24,747 bases of DNA from NCBI GenBank assembly GCA_050184225.1, contig JBFXAN010000090.1:1-24747 (forward strand). The letters run 5' to 3'. Below the pieces are notes generated by a model. The model saw nothing but the letters and a program-made list of their open reading frames with translations. It was not told the origin of the DNA and searched no databases. Positions 1 through 7,005 of this stretch are shown here, piece by piece. The first letter of the stretch is position 1, and each line of letters begins with the position of its first letter. Made by a program: the position numbers and the translations under genes. Source of the stretch: JBFXAN01 sp050184225. Lineage in GTDB: Bacteria; Chloroflexota; Dehalococcoidia; CAUJGQ01.

Positions 1-954
1 ACCGTCCAGCTGTGGCAGATCTATGTCTCGGCGATGGTCGCCGGCGCGGCGTTGGCCTTCAATCAGCACGCGCGGCAGACGATGATCCCGCGCCTGGTGC
101 CACCAGACGTGTTACTGAACGCGGTCGCCTTGAACACCACGGCGATGAACTTCATGCGGATCGGCGGCGGCGCGATCGCGGGCCTGCTGCTAATCAAGTT
201 CAGCATCGGTGGCGTCTATCTGCTGAACGGCATCATCTACCTCGGCGTGATCATCACCACGCAAATGATTCGGCTGCCGAAGGAGGTGCCACGCATCCAT
301 AAGCGGAGCCTCGCCGGCGACCTCAGCGAAGGCTTCGCCTATGTGAAGACCAACCGCGCCGTCGGCGGCCTCGTCCTCCTGGCGCTGATCCTGTACGTCT
401 TCGGGATGCCGTATCAGCAGGTGTTCGTGCCGCTGGTGGCGTTTCAGGTATTCGATCTCGACCGGGCCTGGGTGGGCTGGATGCTCTCTTTCACCGGGTT
501 GGGCGCGATCACGGGCTCGCTGTTCGTCGCCTCGCGGACCGAGTATCGGCGGCCAGGGTTGGCCCTCGCGATCAACCTCGTGGTGTTTGGCAGCGCGTTG
601 CTCGTGGTCGGCCTCAGCCGCTGGCTCCCGTTGACGCTGATCGCGCTCGCCGTGGCGGGTAGCATGACCGTCTCGTTCATGGCGCTGACCAACACGCTGT
701 TGCTGTCGGCGACCCCGCCTGAACTTCAGGGACGGGTATTGAGCCTGCTCAGCCTGGACCGCGGCATTATCCCGGCGGGAGCGCTGCTCGCCGGATTGCT
801 CGCCGAATCGTTGGGCGTTGGCGCCGGCATCGTCGTGATGGCGCTGATCCTCCTGTCACTCTCCGCCGTCGCGATCGTGTTCCTCATTCCCCGGCTTAAC
901 GGCATCCAGGTCCATGCCGGGGCACGGCGGACGCGGGTGCGACACGCCGGCTGA
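1..954 (+). CDS. MFS-type efflux transporter (5' truncated by window edge)
   Basis: The frame is open from base 1, so the true start lies outside the window; 317 residues are visible. The segment starting near residue 15 (AFNQHARQTMIPRLVP) matches the conserved loop of the MFS family related to enterobactin and macrolide exporters, where a PARQA-like motif precedes a proline-rich turn. At least seven hydrophobic segments follow, for example around residues 115-135, 155-170, 180-200, 205-225 and 270-300. A Gly-rich helix begins WMLSFTGLGAITGSLF. The short Arg-rich C-terminus is cytoplasmic in style. By family it is a proton-driven exporter in the inner membrane; the substrate cannot be told. 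No clear terminator follows, and the next gene has its own promoter. Confidence 0.85.
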   Translation, partial: TVQLWQIYVSAMVAGAALAFNQHARQTMIPRLVPPDVLLNAVALNTTAMNFMRIGGGAIAGLLLIKFSIGGVYLLNGIIYLGVIITTQMIRLPKEVPRIHKRSLAGDLSEGFAYVKTNRAVGGLVLLALILYVFGMPYQQVFVPLVAFQVFDLDRAWVGWMLSFTGLGAITGSLFVASRTEYRRPGLALAINLVVFGSALLVVGLSRWLPLTLIALAVAGSMTVSFMALTNTLLLSATPPELQGRVLSLLSLDRGIIPAGALLAGLLAESLGVGAGIVVMALILLSLSAVAIVFLIPRLNGIQVHAGARRTRVRHAG

Positions 955-985
955 GCGGATGGCCGGAGATGATCCGGTCAACTAT

Positions 986-999
986 CGAACATTCGTGCG
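986..999 (+). promoter_or_regulatory. LexA-like SOS box
   Basis: The sequence CGAAC-ATTC-GTGCG differs at one position from the Gram-positive/actinobacterial LexA operator form CGAAC-N4-GTTCG. It lies eight bases upstream of a good promoter that leads into dinB, a classic SOS gene, and context raises its credibility. Binding is inferred only; no lexA gene lies in the window. Confidence 0.5.
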
Positions 1000-1007
1000 A
1001 AAATGCA

Positions 1008-1036
1008 TTGACCTGCCCGCACATGCGTTCTAGGAT
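1008..1036 (+). promoter_or_regulatory. Sigma-70-type promoter of the small membrane protein-dinB operon
   Basis: TTGACC (-35) and TAGGAT (-10) are separated by exactly 17 bases. Transcription would begin near 1043, giving a 44-base leader that carries the GGGAGG ribosome site at 1075-1080. Confidence 0.65.
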
Positions 1037-1086
1037 GCGATCACATCGCACATCCGTTCCAACACGGCGATGTCGGGAGGCTCTCA

Positions 1087-1299
1087 ATGCTGGCTTTGGC
1101 AATCGTCGCGGTGTGGTTCGGAGCGGTCGCATTCCTCCTGGTGCGGCAGTGGTGGACGAGCGAACTGGCGCAGGTGCAGGAAGGGGTGCCTGCATCTGCG
1201 CCGGTGGCGCTCCCCGCCGCGCCGGCGCTGCGCCCGGTAACCGCCGTGCGGCCTACTACCTGGAGCACACTGCATGCACCGGTTGCTGCTGCACGCTGA
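1087..1299 (+). CDS. Small single-pass membrane protein upstream of and overlapping dinB
   Basis: This 70-residue protein has a strong ribosome site (GGGAGG, six bases before ATG). Residues 2-19 form one hydrophobic helix, then RQWW marks the interface, and an Ala/Pro-rich tail follows. With so few positive charges before the helix, orientation is uncertain. Its last 26 bases overlap the start of dinB in another frame, so the two are probably translationally coupled and share the LexA-like promoter. I do not recognise a family. Small SOS-induced membrane proteins that delay division are known (YneA in Bacillus, SidA in Caulobacter), but no sequence similarity is claimed. It could also be a leader ORF that only helps translate dinB. 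Confidence 0.6.
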   Translation: MLALAIVAVWFGAVAFLLVRQWWTSELAQVQEGVPASAPVALPAAPALRPVTAVRPTTWSTLHAPVAAAR

Positions 1300-2350
1300 T
1301 CTCGATGCCTTCTTCGCATCGGTGGAACAACTCGACGATCCATCATTGCGCGGCCGGCCGGTCGTCGTCGGCGGGGCGGTCGAATCTCGCGGCGTCGTTG
1401 CTGCGGCATCCTATGAGGCGCGAGCCTACGGGATTCACTCAGCCCAACCGATGCGGACGGCAATGCTTCGCTGTCCAGATCTGATCCGGGTATCGCCGCG
1501 GTTCGGACGCTACCGCGAGATCTCTGATCAAGTAATGACCATCTTTTCGCGGTGGACCCCGCTTGTCGAACCCCTGTCGCTCGATGAAGCCTATCTCGAT
1601 CTGTCCGGCCATCTCACGGAAACCACGCCCGATGTGGTGCGTGAGGCCGCTGCCCGCATCAAGGCCGAGGTCCGTGAGGCTACCGGGCTGACGGTATCGG
1701 TGGGCGCCGGCACGACGAAGTCGGTCGCCAAGGTCGCGTCTGATCTGAAAAAGCCGGACGGCCTGGTCGTGATCCCGGCTGGCGCGGAGCGGATCTTTCT
1801 CGCGCCGCTGCCGGCCGGCAAGCTGTGGGGTGTTGGTCCAAAGGCGCAGGAACGGCTGCAACGCATCGGTGTCCGCACGATCGGCGACCTTGCCACGCTC
1901 GATCGGCGATGGCTCGAGGACCGCTTTGGCCGGTGGGGGCTGATGCTGCACGACCTCGCCCACGGCATCGATCCGCGCCCGGTCACTCCCGAACGGGAGA
2001 CGAAATCGGTCAGCGTGGAAACAACCTTCGCGGAGGACATCTGGCAACCGGCGCAGGTCGACGAGTGTCTCATCGACCTCGCGGGACACGTCTGTCACCG
2101 ACTGCGACGGCAGGACCTGCAGGGCCGCACGGTGACGTTGAAGCTGCGCGACGCCGGTTTCACGACGCACACGCGCCAGCGCACGCTGGCGGCGGCCACG
2201 GACGACGAGGCGGTCGTGCTCGACACTGCCCGCCGGCTGCTGGCGCCGGAGTTGACACCCGGTCGGCGGCTTCGGCTGCTGGGAATCGGGCTGTCGGGCT
2301 TTGCCGATGCCGTCCAGCTGGCGCTGCCATTGGATCTGACCGCCGGCTAA
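1274..2350 (+). CDS. dinB: DNA polymerase IV (Y-family translesion polymerase)
   Basis: The 358-residue length is normal for DinB. Catalytic carboxylates are visible in HADLDAFFASVE (D9, and F14 as the likely steric gate) and SLDEAYLD (D104, E105). The helix-hairpin-helix segment around residues 180-205 (KLWGVGPKAQERLQRIG) and a little-finger domain follow. The C-terminal QLALPLDL (348-355) fits a beta-clamp binding motif. GGAG eight bases upstream of ATG sets the start. It copies damaged templates with low fidelity, usually under SOS control, consistent with the LexA-like box at 986. Its stop overlaps by three bases the stop of the convergent gene. Confidence 0.95.
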   Translation: MHRLLLHADLDAFFASVEQLDDPSLRGRPVVVGGAVESRGVVAAASYEARAYGIHSAQPMRTAMLRCPDLIRVSPRFGRYREISDQVMTIFSRWTPLVEPLSLDEAYLDLSGHLTETTPDVVREAAARIKAEVREATGLTVSVGAGTTKSVAKVASDLKKPDGLVVIPAGAERIFLAPLPAGKLWGVGPKAQERLQRIGVRTIGDLATLDRRWLEDRFGRWGLMLHDLAHGIDPRPVTPERETKSVSVETTFAEDIWQPAQVDECLIDLAGHVCHRLRRQDLQGRTVTLKLRDAGFTTHTRQRTLAAATDDEAVVLDTARRLLAPELTPGRRLRLLGIGLSGFADAVQLALPLDLTAG

Positions 2351-3030
2351 CGGGCGCCGCCGGACAACACGAGCACCGCGCCCGCGTCCGCGACACCGCC
2401 AGTGGGTATGGCGATGCGGTCGCCTTCCTGGACGCCGGATGCTTCGCCTCGCGCGAGACGGAACAAAGGGGCGCGGTCGGTGAGGTCCAGGGTGATCGGT
2501 CCGGCCGGCCCGTCCAGCGTGACCCGCGAACCATCGACACCCGTGATCCGGCCGCCCAGCAGTGGGCGCTCCGCCTGATCCCGTGCCGCCTCGTGACCCG
2601 CGAAGCCGCCCGATGATCGGACGACACCTTCCTCGTCCGGTGCGTCTGCACTGTCGAGTAGCACGACCGAGCGGATCGAGAAGTTGCGCACTTCGTTGGG
2701 CACGCCAATGACGGCGAGCCAGTCGCCAACCCGGATGTCGCCGGCGCTGGCGACCGTGAGAAATTCGACGACCGCATCCGGTTTGAGGGAGACGTTCGCG
2801 GTGCCATCGGAGAGGGTTAGCCGGCCATCGGCCGCCTGTTGCACGTCGAGCGCCGTCGTCGGGCGGACGGGTGACGGTGCTTGAAAGGCATCAGGCTCGG
2901 GCGGCACATCGGGCGCGGCTGCCCTGCGTGTCAGCCCAATGACGATCAGGCCGGCCACAATGATGCCTGCGATCAGCGCGAGCGGCGGTAGCCAGGCAGG
3001 GAACGGACGGCGGGATGTCAGAGCGGACAT
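2347..3030 (-). CDS. Membrane-anchored protein with two DUF5666-like beta-rich repeats
   Basis: The protein has 227 residues from an ATG at 3030. An upstream in-frame ATG at 3057 exists but has no ribosome site. A single membrane helix spans residues 15-34 after a short positively charged N-terminus. A Pro-rich linker follows. Two similar segments each contain a strand-rich unit and a VGDWLAVIG- or EGDRIAIPTG-like turn (about residues 63-125 and 157-225). This pattern recalls DUF5666/OB-fold-like repeats, an inference from style rather than a database match. The bulk should lie outside the membrane. It sits 48 bases downstream of a receiver-domain gene on the same strand, so the two may share a transcript. 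Function is unknown. Confidence 0.75.
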   Translation of the reverse strand: MSALTSRRPFPAWLPPLALIAGIIVAGLIVIGLTRRAAAPDVPPEPDAFQAPSPVRPTTALDVQQAADGRLTLSDGTANVSLKPDAVVEFLTVASAGDIRVGDWLAVIGVPNEVRNFSIRSVVLLDSADAPDEEGVVRSSGGFAGHEAARDQAERPLLGGRITGVDGSRVTLDGPAGPITLDLTDRAPLFRLARGEASGVQEGDRIAIPTGGVADAGAVLVLSGGAR

Positions 3031-3078
3031 GCCTCGGACCCTCGACGGATGCCTCATACGGCCCGTGTCGTGAATCGC

Positions 3079-3507
3079 CTACGCCGGTGCATTCTCACCA
3101 CGATCGAGCTTTGATCGGTCGACGAGCTCGCCCAGCACCCGCATCAACTCATCGATATCGAAGGGCTTTTGCAGATAGGCATCGGCGCCGGCTGCCGCCG
3201 CCGTCTCATAAGTCACCCGGCCGGCAGAGATGACAAGGACTGGCGTTCGCCGCTTGTAGTCGTTCCGCAACGCCTGCAGAAAGTGCTGACCATCGACGAC
3301 CGGCATCATCCAGTCGAGCACGATGATATCCGGGCTGTGTTGCTCCAGCGACACCAGCGCGTCGAAACCGTTCGGTGCGATGATGATATCGCAGCCTTCA
3401 TCATGCAGGATCGCGGCCAGCGTCGAACGAACGGCGGCATCGTCCTCGACCAGAAGGACGAGCGGCGCATCGCGTCTTGAGTCCGATGAGGTGATCGTGT
3501 CGGACAT
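3079..3507 (-). CDS. Single-domain response regulator (CheY-like receiver)
   Basis: The protein is 142 residues from the ATG at 3507, chosen because GGGAGA lies just upstream; a longer frame to 3561 lacks a ribosome site. All receiver landmarks are present: acidic pocket E21-D22-D23, phosphoacceptor D65 in VLDWMMP, switch S94 in LVISAG and K114 in LQKPFD. There is no output domain, so it should act by protein contact, as CheY or Spo0F do, or feed a kinase relay. No histidine kinase is in the window. The downstream neighbour is a membrane-anchored beta-repeat protein. Confidence 0.9.
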   Translation of the reverse strand: MSDTITSSDSRRDAPLVLLVEDDAAVRSTLAAILHDEGCDIIIAPNGFDALVSLEQHSPDIIVLDWMMPVVDGQHFLQALRNDYKRRTPVLVISAGRVTYETAAAAGADAYLQKPFDIDELMRVLGELVDRSKLDRGENAPA

Positions 3508-3616
3508 GGAATCTCCCGTGTCGACGTGCATGCGTCCTCCGACGCCTGTGGATGTGACCATCGCCCTGAATGGCCTGCCGATACCCTACCGCACTTGGGC
3601 GGTTCTGGTCTTGATT

Positions 3617-3644
3617 GCCCCGCCCCAACGCCTTGGGGCGGGGC
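3617..3644. repeat. Perfect 12-bp GC palindrome
   Basis: The arm GCCCCGCCCCAA (3617-3628) is matched by its exact reverse complement at 3633-3644 around a 4-base loop. It lies between the 3' end of the flavin reductase-like gene and the 5' end of the receiver gene, both on the minus strand. It has no U-tract on either side. It may be a terminator without U-tail or a REP-like repeat. Confidence 0.7.
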
Positions 3645-3668
3645 CGGGGGAGGGGAGAGACGGCATTC

Positions 3669-4145
3669 TTACCCGAAATACCGAAATCCCGTCTCCTTCT
3701 GCGTGAGCGGCTCTCCCTCGCGGCGGACGCTCGCCTCGACGACCTCGCCGATGAAGACCGTGTGATCGCCGGCGGGGAGCTCGCCCCGGATCTGACATTC
3801 AAGGTGGCCGAGCGCCTGCGGTAGGAGCGGCACGCCGATAACGCCCGGCTCCCAGGGAATCTCTCGCAGCTTGTTCGGATGAGTCTTCGAGCGGCGGCCG
3901 AGGTGGCCGGCAAGCTCTTTCTGGCCGGTTTCGTAGACGTTCACGGAAAACGTGCCGCTCTCGCGCATCATCGCGAGCGAGCGGCCGTCGTTCTCGACCG
4001 CTAGCATGACCATCGGCGGCTCGAATGCTGCCTGGCAGATCCAGTTTGCGGTGAATGCGTTGACCTGATCGCCGTGGCGCACGCCGATCGCGTAGAGTCC
4101 ATAGGAAAAGCTGCGCAACACGGTCTTCTTCGCCGCTTCGTCCAT
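3669..4145 (-). CDS. Flavin reductase-like FMN-binding protein
   Basis: The 158-residue protein fits the flavin reductase-like domain (PF01613 type), a split-barrel FMN binder. The N-terminal YGLYAIGVRHGDQVNAFTAN matches the family's opening strand and loop, and EPPMVMLAV and GTFSVNVYETGQKELA match the next core motifs, the latter being the usual F-x-VN-hydrophobic pattern before the Q-x-x-LA helix. Such proteins reduce flavin with NAD(P)H or act as flavoredoxins. There is no partner monooxygenase nearby, so the substrate is open. AGGA about ten bases upstream of ATG supports the start. It is divergent from the amidase gene. Confidence 0.85.
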   Translation of the reverse strand: MDEAAKKTVLRSFSYGLYAIGVRHGDQVNAFTANWICQAAFEPPMVMLAVENDGRSLAMMRESGTFSVNVYETGQKELAGHLGRRSKTHPNKLREIPWEPGVIGVPLLPQALGHLECQIRGELPAGDHTVFIGEVVEASVRREGEPLTQKETGFRYFG

Positions 4146-4245
4146 GTGATGTCATTCCTGTTCTGATGGGATGAATCCGGCCCTCGATTGGGCGCGTAGG
4201 CACAGCGAGGCATGGCTACTCCCAAGCATAGAGCCTGCGTCAGGT

Positions 4246-4251
4246 TATAAT
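4246..4251 (+). promoter_or_regulatory. Consensus -10 element, possible leaderless start
   Basis: A perfect TATAAT ends nine bases before the amidase ATG. No -35 box is seen at 16-18 bases. Initiation at the usual distance would fall near 4258, only three bases before the start codon and downstream of the GAGG at 4252-4255. Confidence 0.45.
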
Positions 4252-4260
4252 GAGGCCGCA

Positions 4261-5208
4261 ATGGATCATCAGCACCTATCCCGCCGCCGCCTGCTCTGGA
4301 GCACTGCGCTGAGTACGCCATTGCTCGCCGCCTGCTCGGACAAGGTGAACCGCACCGCTGATCTCGAAGCAACGTCGCCGCCGGCAGCGGATGTCGAGGC
4401 GGCGAACGCAAGCCCCGCGCCCGCCGCAAGCGAGCCTGCCCCATCGCCGGAATCGACCGCGGGACAGGCAATGCCGGCGGTTGAGACTCCTGCGTCACGA
4501 CCACGCACGATTGTGCTTGATCCAGGGCATGGCGCCGAAGAGATCGGCGCAGCCAGCGCGATTGCCGGGATGCCGAACCTCGCGGAGAAGGACTCGAACC
4601 TCGCCTTTTCGTGGCGGCTCCGAGCGTTATTGGAATCGGATGGGTATCGCGTCGTGATGACGCGCGAAACCGACAGCCGGGCCTTCGGTTATGTCCGGCC
4701 GGAGAATCCGTCGCCGGGTCCCGGCGGACTGACGCCGGCCCGAGCCGATCTCCAGGCACGGGTCGACTTTGCCAATCAGAGCGAGGCCGATCTCTTCCTG
4801 TCGGTCCATAGCAACGACTCCGGCAGTCTGGAGGAGAACGGCGTCGAGGTCTGGTATTGTGGCGATCGGGAGGCCGGCGACCGAAACGGCATCTGGGCAC
4901 AGATCGTACTGGAGGATGTGCTCGACCATCTGCGCGGCTACGGCTATCGTGCCAATAATCGTGGCACCAAGGAAGACCGCTTCTTCCGCGTCCGCAATGG
5001 CCGCAACTTCCACATCTTCGTGCTCGGGCCGCCGAACCCCGACTCCCACCATCCACGGGCGACGATGATGCCGGCGGCCTTGGTGGAGAATCTCTTCATG
5101 CGTCACGCCCGCGACCAGTATGTCCTGCGCGATCCAGATGCGCGGGAGGCAATCGCGCAGGGGATGCGGCGGGCGGTCCATCACTATTTCGAGTGGCAAG
5201 GTGGCTGA
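4261..5208 (+). CDS. N-acetylmuramoyl-L-alanine amidase (Amidase_3), Tat/lipoprotein export signal
   Basis: The protein has 315 residues from ATG 4261. The N-terminus holds a twin-arginine-like SRRRLL followed by a hydrophobic stretch and lipobox LAAC (C25), so it is probably exported and lipid-anchored. An Ala/Pro-rich linker spans residues 35-78. The zinc amidase domain follows: LDPGHG (H90), E109 in LAEKDSN, SVHSND (H183) and catalytic E276 in ALVENLF, the complete AmiC/CwlD-type set. It cleaves the bond between MurNAc and the stem peptide in cell-wall remodelling. The next gene starts inside its last codons. Confidence 0.92.
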   Translation: MDHQHLSRRRLLWSTALSTPLLAACSDKVNRTADLEATSPPAADVEAANASPAPAASEPAPSPESTAGQAMPAVETPASRPRTIVLDPGHGAEEIGAASAIAGMPNLAEKDSNLAFSWRLRALLESDGYRVVMTRETDSRAFGYVRPENPSPGPGGLTPARADLQARVDFANQSEADLFLSVHSNDSGSLEENGVEVWYCGDREAGDRNGIWAQIVLEDVLDHLRGYGYRANNRGTKEDRFFRVRNGRNFHIFVLGPPNPDSHHPRATMMPAALVENLFMRHARDQYVLRDPDAREAIAQGMRRAVHHYFEWQGG

Positions 5209-5683
5209 TTACACACCATCACGCGAGTGGCCGGAATTGAATGACCTGCGCGCCGACATCGACCGCGAGGAGCGGCGGCGGCGTGAGGAACGCGAGCGGG
5301 AGCGGCGGCTGCGGGCCGACCGGCTCGAATCCTGCCGCAAGCTACTTGAGGAAACCGAGGCGGCGCATCTGCTCCGATTGATGAACGAGTACCTGCTCCG
5401 CGGGCGTGGCGTTGTCGAGCAGAGCGAGGACCAGCAACGCGATTCCAGCGCCGCCGCCCGGCTGCGCTGGAATGGTCCCGATCGAGATGACGGGTTGCTC
5501 ACGGGCGAGCCACTGGAGATCGCGATCATCGCCACGACAACGCCGGAGGGTCAGGCACTCCTCAGCGTGCTGGGAGACTCCACCGTTGCCCGCGGCGTGC
5601 GGTCACAAGCCGACCTCAAGCCGGCGCTGATCCGGGCGTTTCGGCATCCGGCACGACAGCGCCCCAGCCGGGGCGCTGAATAG
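5201..5683 (+). CDS. Unknown Arg/Glu-rich protein coupled to the amidase gene
   Basis: The start chosen is GTG 5201, which overlaps the last eight bases of the amidase gene, giving 160 residues; an upstream ATG at 5120 would lie deep inside the amidase. Residues 17-60 are dense in Arg and Glu in a heptad-like pattern and probably form a charged helix or coiled coil. The C-terminal half (about 95-150) looks like a small alpha/beta segment. There is no signal peptide or membrane helix, so it should be cytoplasmic. The family is not recognised. Ribosome-site support is weak, so expression probably depends on translation of the amidase. Confidence 0.65.
   Translation: MADYTPSREWPELNDLRADIDREERRRREERERERRLRADRLESCRKLLEETEAAHLLRLMNEYLLRGRGVVEQSEDQQRDSSAAARLRWNGPDRDDGLLTGEPLEIAIIATTTPEGQALLSVLGDSTVARGVRSQADLKPALIRAFRHPARQRPSRGAE
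5657..5678 (+). terminator. GC hairpin at the end of the amidase operon
   Basis: CAGCGCCCC pairs perfectly with GGGGCGCTG around a 4-base loop, three bases before the stop codon at 5681. No U-tract follows, so termination is only a possibility. Confidence 0.35.
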
Positions 5684-5731
5684 CAACGCATCAGTGGATC
5701 GAGCGATCGGGTTCTGCCCCGGCGGAATCGG

Positions 5732-6274
5732 CTAGAAGATCGCCGCCGGAATCGCGAGCAGGATCGCCTGGATGATGGCAACCGGGATGAAGGCGACCAG
5801 CCCGGTTGCGATGGCGCGGCCGGTGCTGAAGTCCATCGCATGGCGGATCGCGATCACACCAAGAACGATCGACCAGATGCTGGTGACCACCAAGACAATC
5901 CAGCCGAGAAACGGAATGATACCGAGCACGTTGAGCACACCGGGGGCGCGGGCAAAGCCAAGCGTTCGCAGCATTTCGCCCGGCGTCACGCGGGTCTCGT
6001 GCGTCTTGAAGAGCGTCTTCCCCACCCAATACGTGACAAAGGACCAGACGACCCACCCGACAAAGGCGGCGATAACCCCAAAGATGAAGCCTCCGATACC
6101 GCTGCCGGTGCCGATTGCGCCGATGCCCGAGGCAATGGCGACGACGAGCACGACGAGCGCAGCCTGGCTGGTGGCATCGACATCGCGCTCCACTTCTTCA
6201 TACAGATGTGGCTCGGCGCGCGACGCGCGCATCATTCGGCTCACTAATGAGCGGTCGCTGGCGGTGGTTTGCAT
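5732..6274 (-). CDS. Yip1-like multi-pass membrane protein
   Basis: The protein is 180 residues from ATG 6274, chosen because GAGGAAGG lies about ten bases upstream. A short charged N-terminus (RMMRASRAEPHLYEEVERD) precedes about five hydrophobic segments near residues 38-56, 62-84, 115-131, 133-146 and 155-178. The layout and the phrase VERDVDATSQAALVV are typical of bacterial Yip1-domain proteins, which are widespread and of unclear function. The gene converges on the amidase operon and is divergent from the CBS-kor operon. Confidence 0.8.
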   Translation of the reverse strand: MQTTASDRSLVSRMMRASRAEPHLYEEVERDVDATSQAALVVLVVAIASGIGAIGTGSGIGGFIFGVIAAFVGWVVWSFVTYWVGKTLFKTHETRVTPGEMLRTLGFARAPGVLNVLGIIPFLGWIVLVVTSIWSIVLGVIAIRHAMDFSTGRAIATGLVAFIPVAIIQAILLAIPAAIF

Positions 6275-6319
6275 TCTCGTCTGCCTTCCTCGGCTGCCTG
6301 CTCGGCTGCCTATGACACA

Positions 6320-6349
6320 AGTATATCGGCGCGGATCCCAGGCCCACAA
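6320..6349 (-). promoter_or_regulatory. Promoter of the Yip1-like gene
   Basis: Read on the minus strand, TTGTGG (-35) and TATACT (-10) are separated by 18 bases. Predicted initiation is near 6313, about 39 bases before the ATG. Confidence 0.5.
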
Positions 6350-6434
6350 CGGCGGGGCGGCGGACAGCGGCACGTTTGTTATCCCACTGGTATACAACCG
6401 CACAGGACACGGTGTCCGATTTGCCCCTTAACGG

Positions 6435-6443
6435 TGGTATACT
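6435..6443 (+). promoter_or_regulatory. Extended -10 promoter of the CBS-kor operon
   Basis: TGG-TATACT is an extended -10 element with no convincing -35. Initiation near 6450 would give a leader of about 79 bases before the GTG start of the CBS gene. Confidence 0.5.
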
Positions 6444-6528
6444 AGACTGGCTGTGCGGCAGTGGCACCGGTAGGGGGTTGGTGCCCTGTGCGGTCCGACG
6501 ACCGGCACTGACAAGGGGGCTGTCATTC

Positions 6529-7005
6529 GTGGCGCTCGATGAGTCAAGACTCCAAGACTTTCTCCGCCGCCCACTTTCCACGTTAGAGCTTGCGGACCCG
6601 ACGCTCGTCCACCCTGCCGATCGGCTGGGTGATGTGGTCGCCACGATGCGCGGGCGCGGCGATTCCTGCGCGCTCGTTGTCGACGGTGCGCAAGTTCAAG
6701 GGATTATCACGGAACGAGACGTGCTCTGCCGATTTCTGGACCCTTCGGTCGATTGGAACCAGCAGGTGAGCGCCGTCATGACCCCCGATCCGGAGACGCT
6801 GGATTGCGACGAGCCGATCGGCAGCGCCATCCAGTTGATCAATGATCACGATTTCCGCACAGTACCGATGACCGTACATGGCTCTGTCCGTGGGCTTGTA
6901 CGGCTGGGCGACATTCTCCGCCACCTCGCCGAGTTGTTCCCCGAGGAGGTCTTGAACCTCCCACCCCGGCCAGATCAGCGAATCGATAAGCCAGAAGGCG
7001 CGTGA
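6529..7005 (+). CDS. CBS-domain pair protein, first gene of the kor operon
   Basis: The GTG at 6529 is preceded by AGGGGG at nine bases and gives 158 residues; a longer open frame to 6376 would begin upstream of the predicted promoter. Two CBS motifs occupy about residues 18-70 (GIITERDVL at 58-66) and 80-136 (MTPDPETL and RLGDILRHL), forming one Bateman module with almost nothing else. Such modules bind adenine nucleotides or related ligands and control a partner protein. Its stop overlaps the GTG of korA, so the two are co-translated, pointing to regulation of the oxidoreductase. The ligand is not deducible. Confidence 0.85.
   Translation: MALDESRLQDFLRRPLSTLELADPTLVHPADRLGDVVATMRGRGDSCALVVDGAQVQGIITERDVLCRFLDPSVDWNQQVSAVMTPDPETLDCDEPIGSAIQLINDHDFRTVPMTVHGSVRGLVRLGDILRHLAELFPEEVLNLPPRPDQRIDKPEGA

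Noticed and set aside
969..1484. 171-codon plus-strand frame overlapping the small membrane gene and the dinB start
   Set aside because: It crosses the promoter and conflicts with two better-supported starts; composition is Arg/Ala-rich shadow.
4001..5056. 351-codon minus-strand open frame over the amidase gene
   Set aside because: The sequence is Arg/Ser-rich without motifs, while the plus strand carries a complete zinc amidase.
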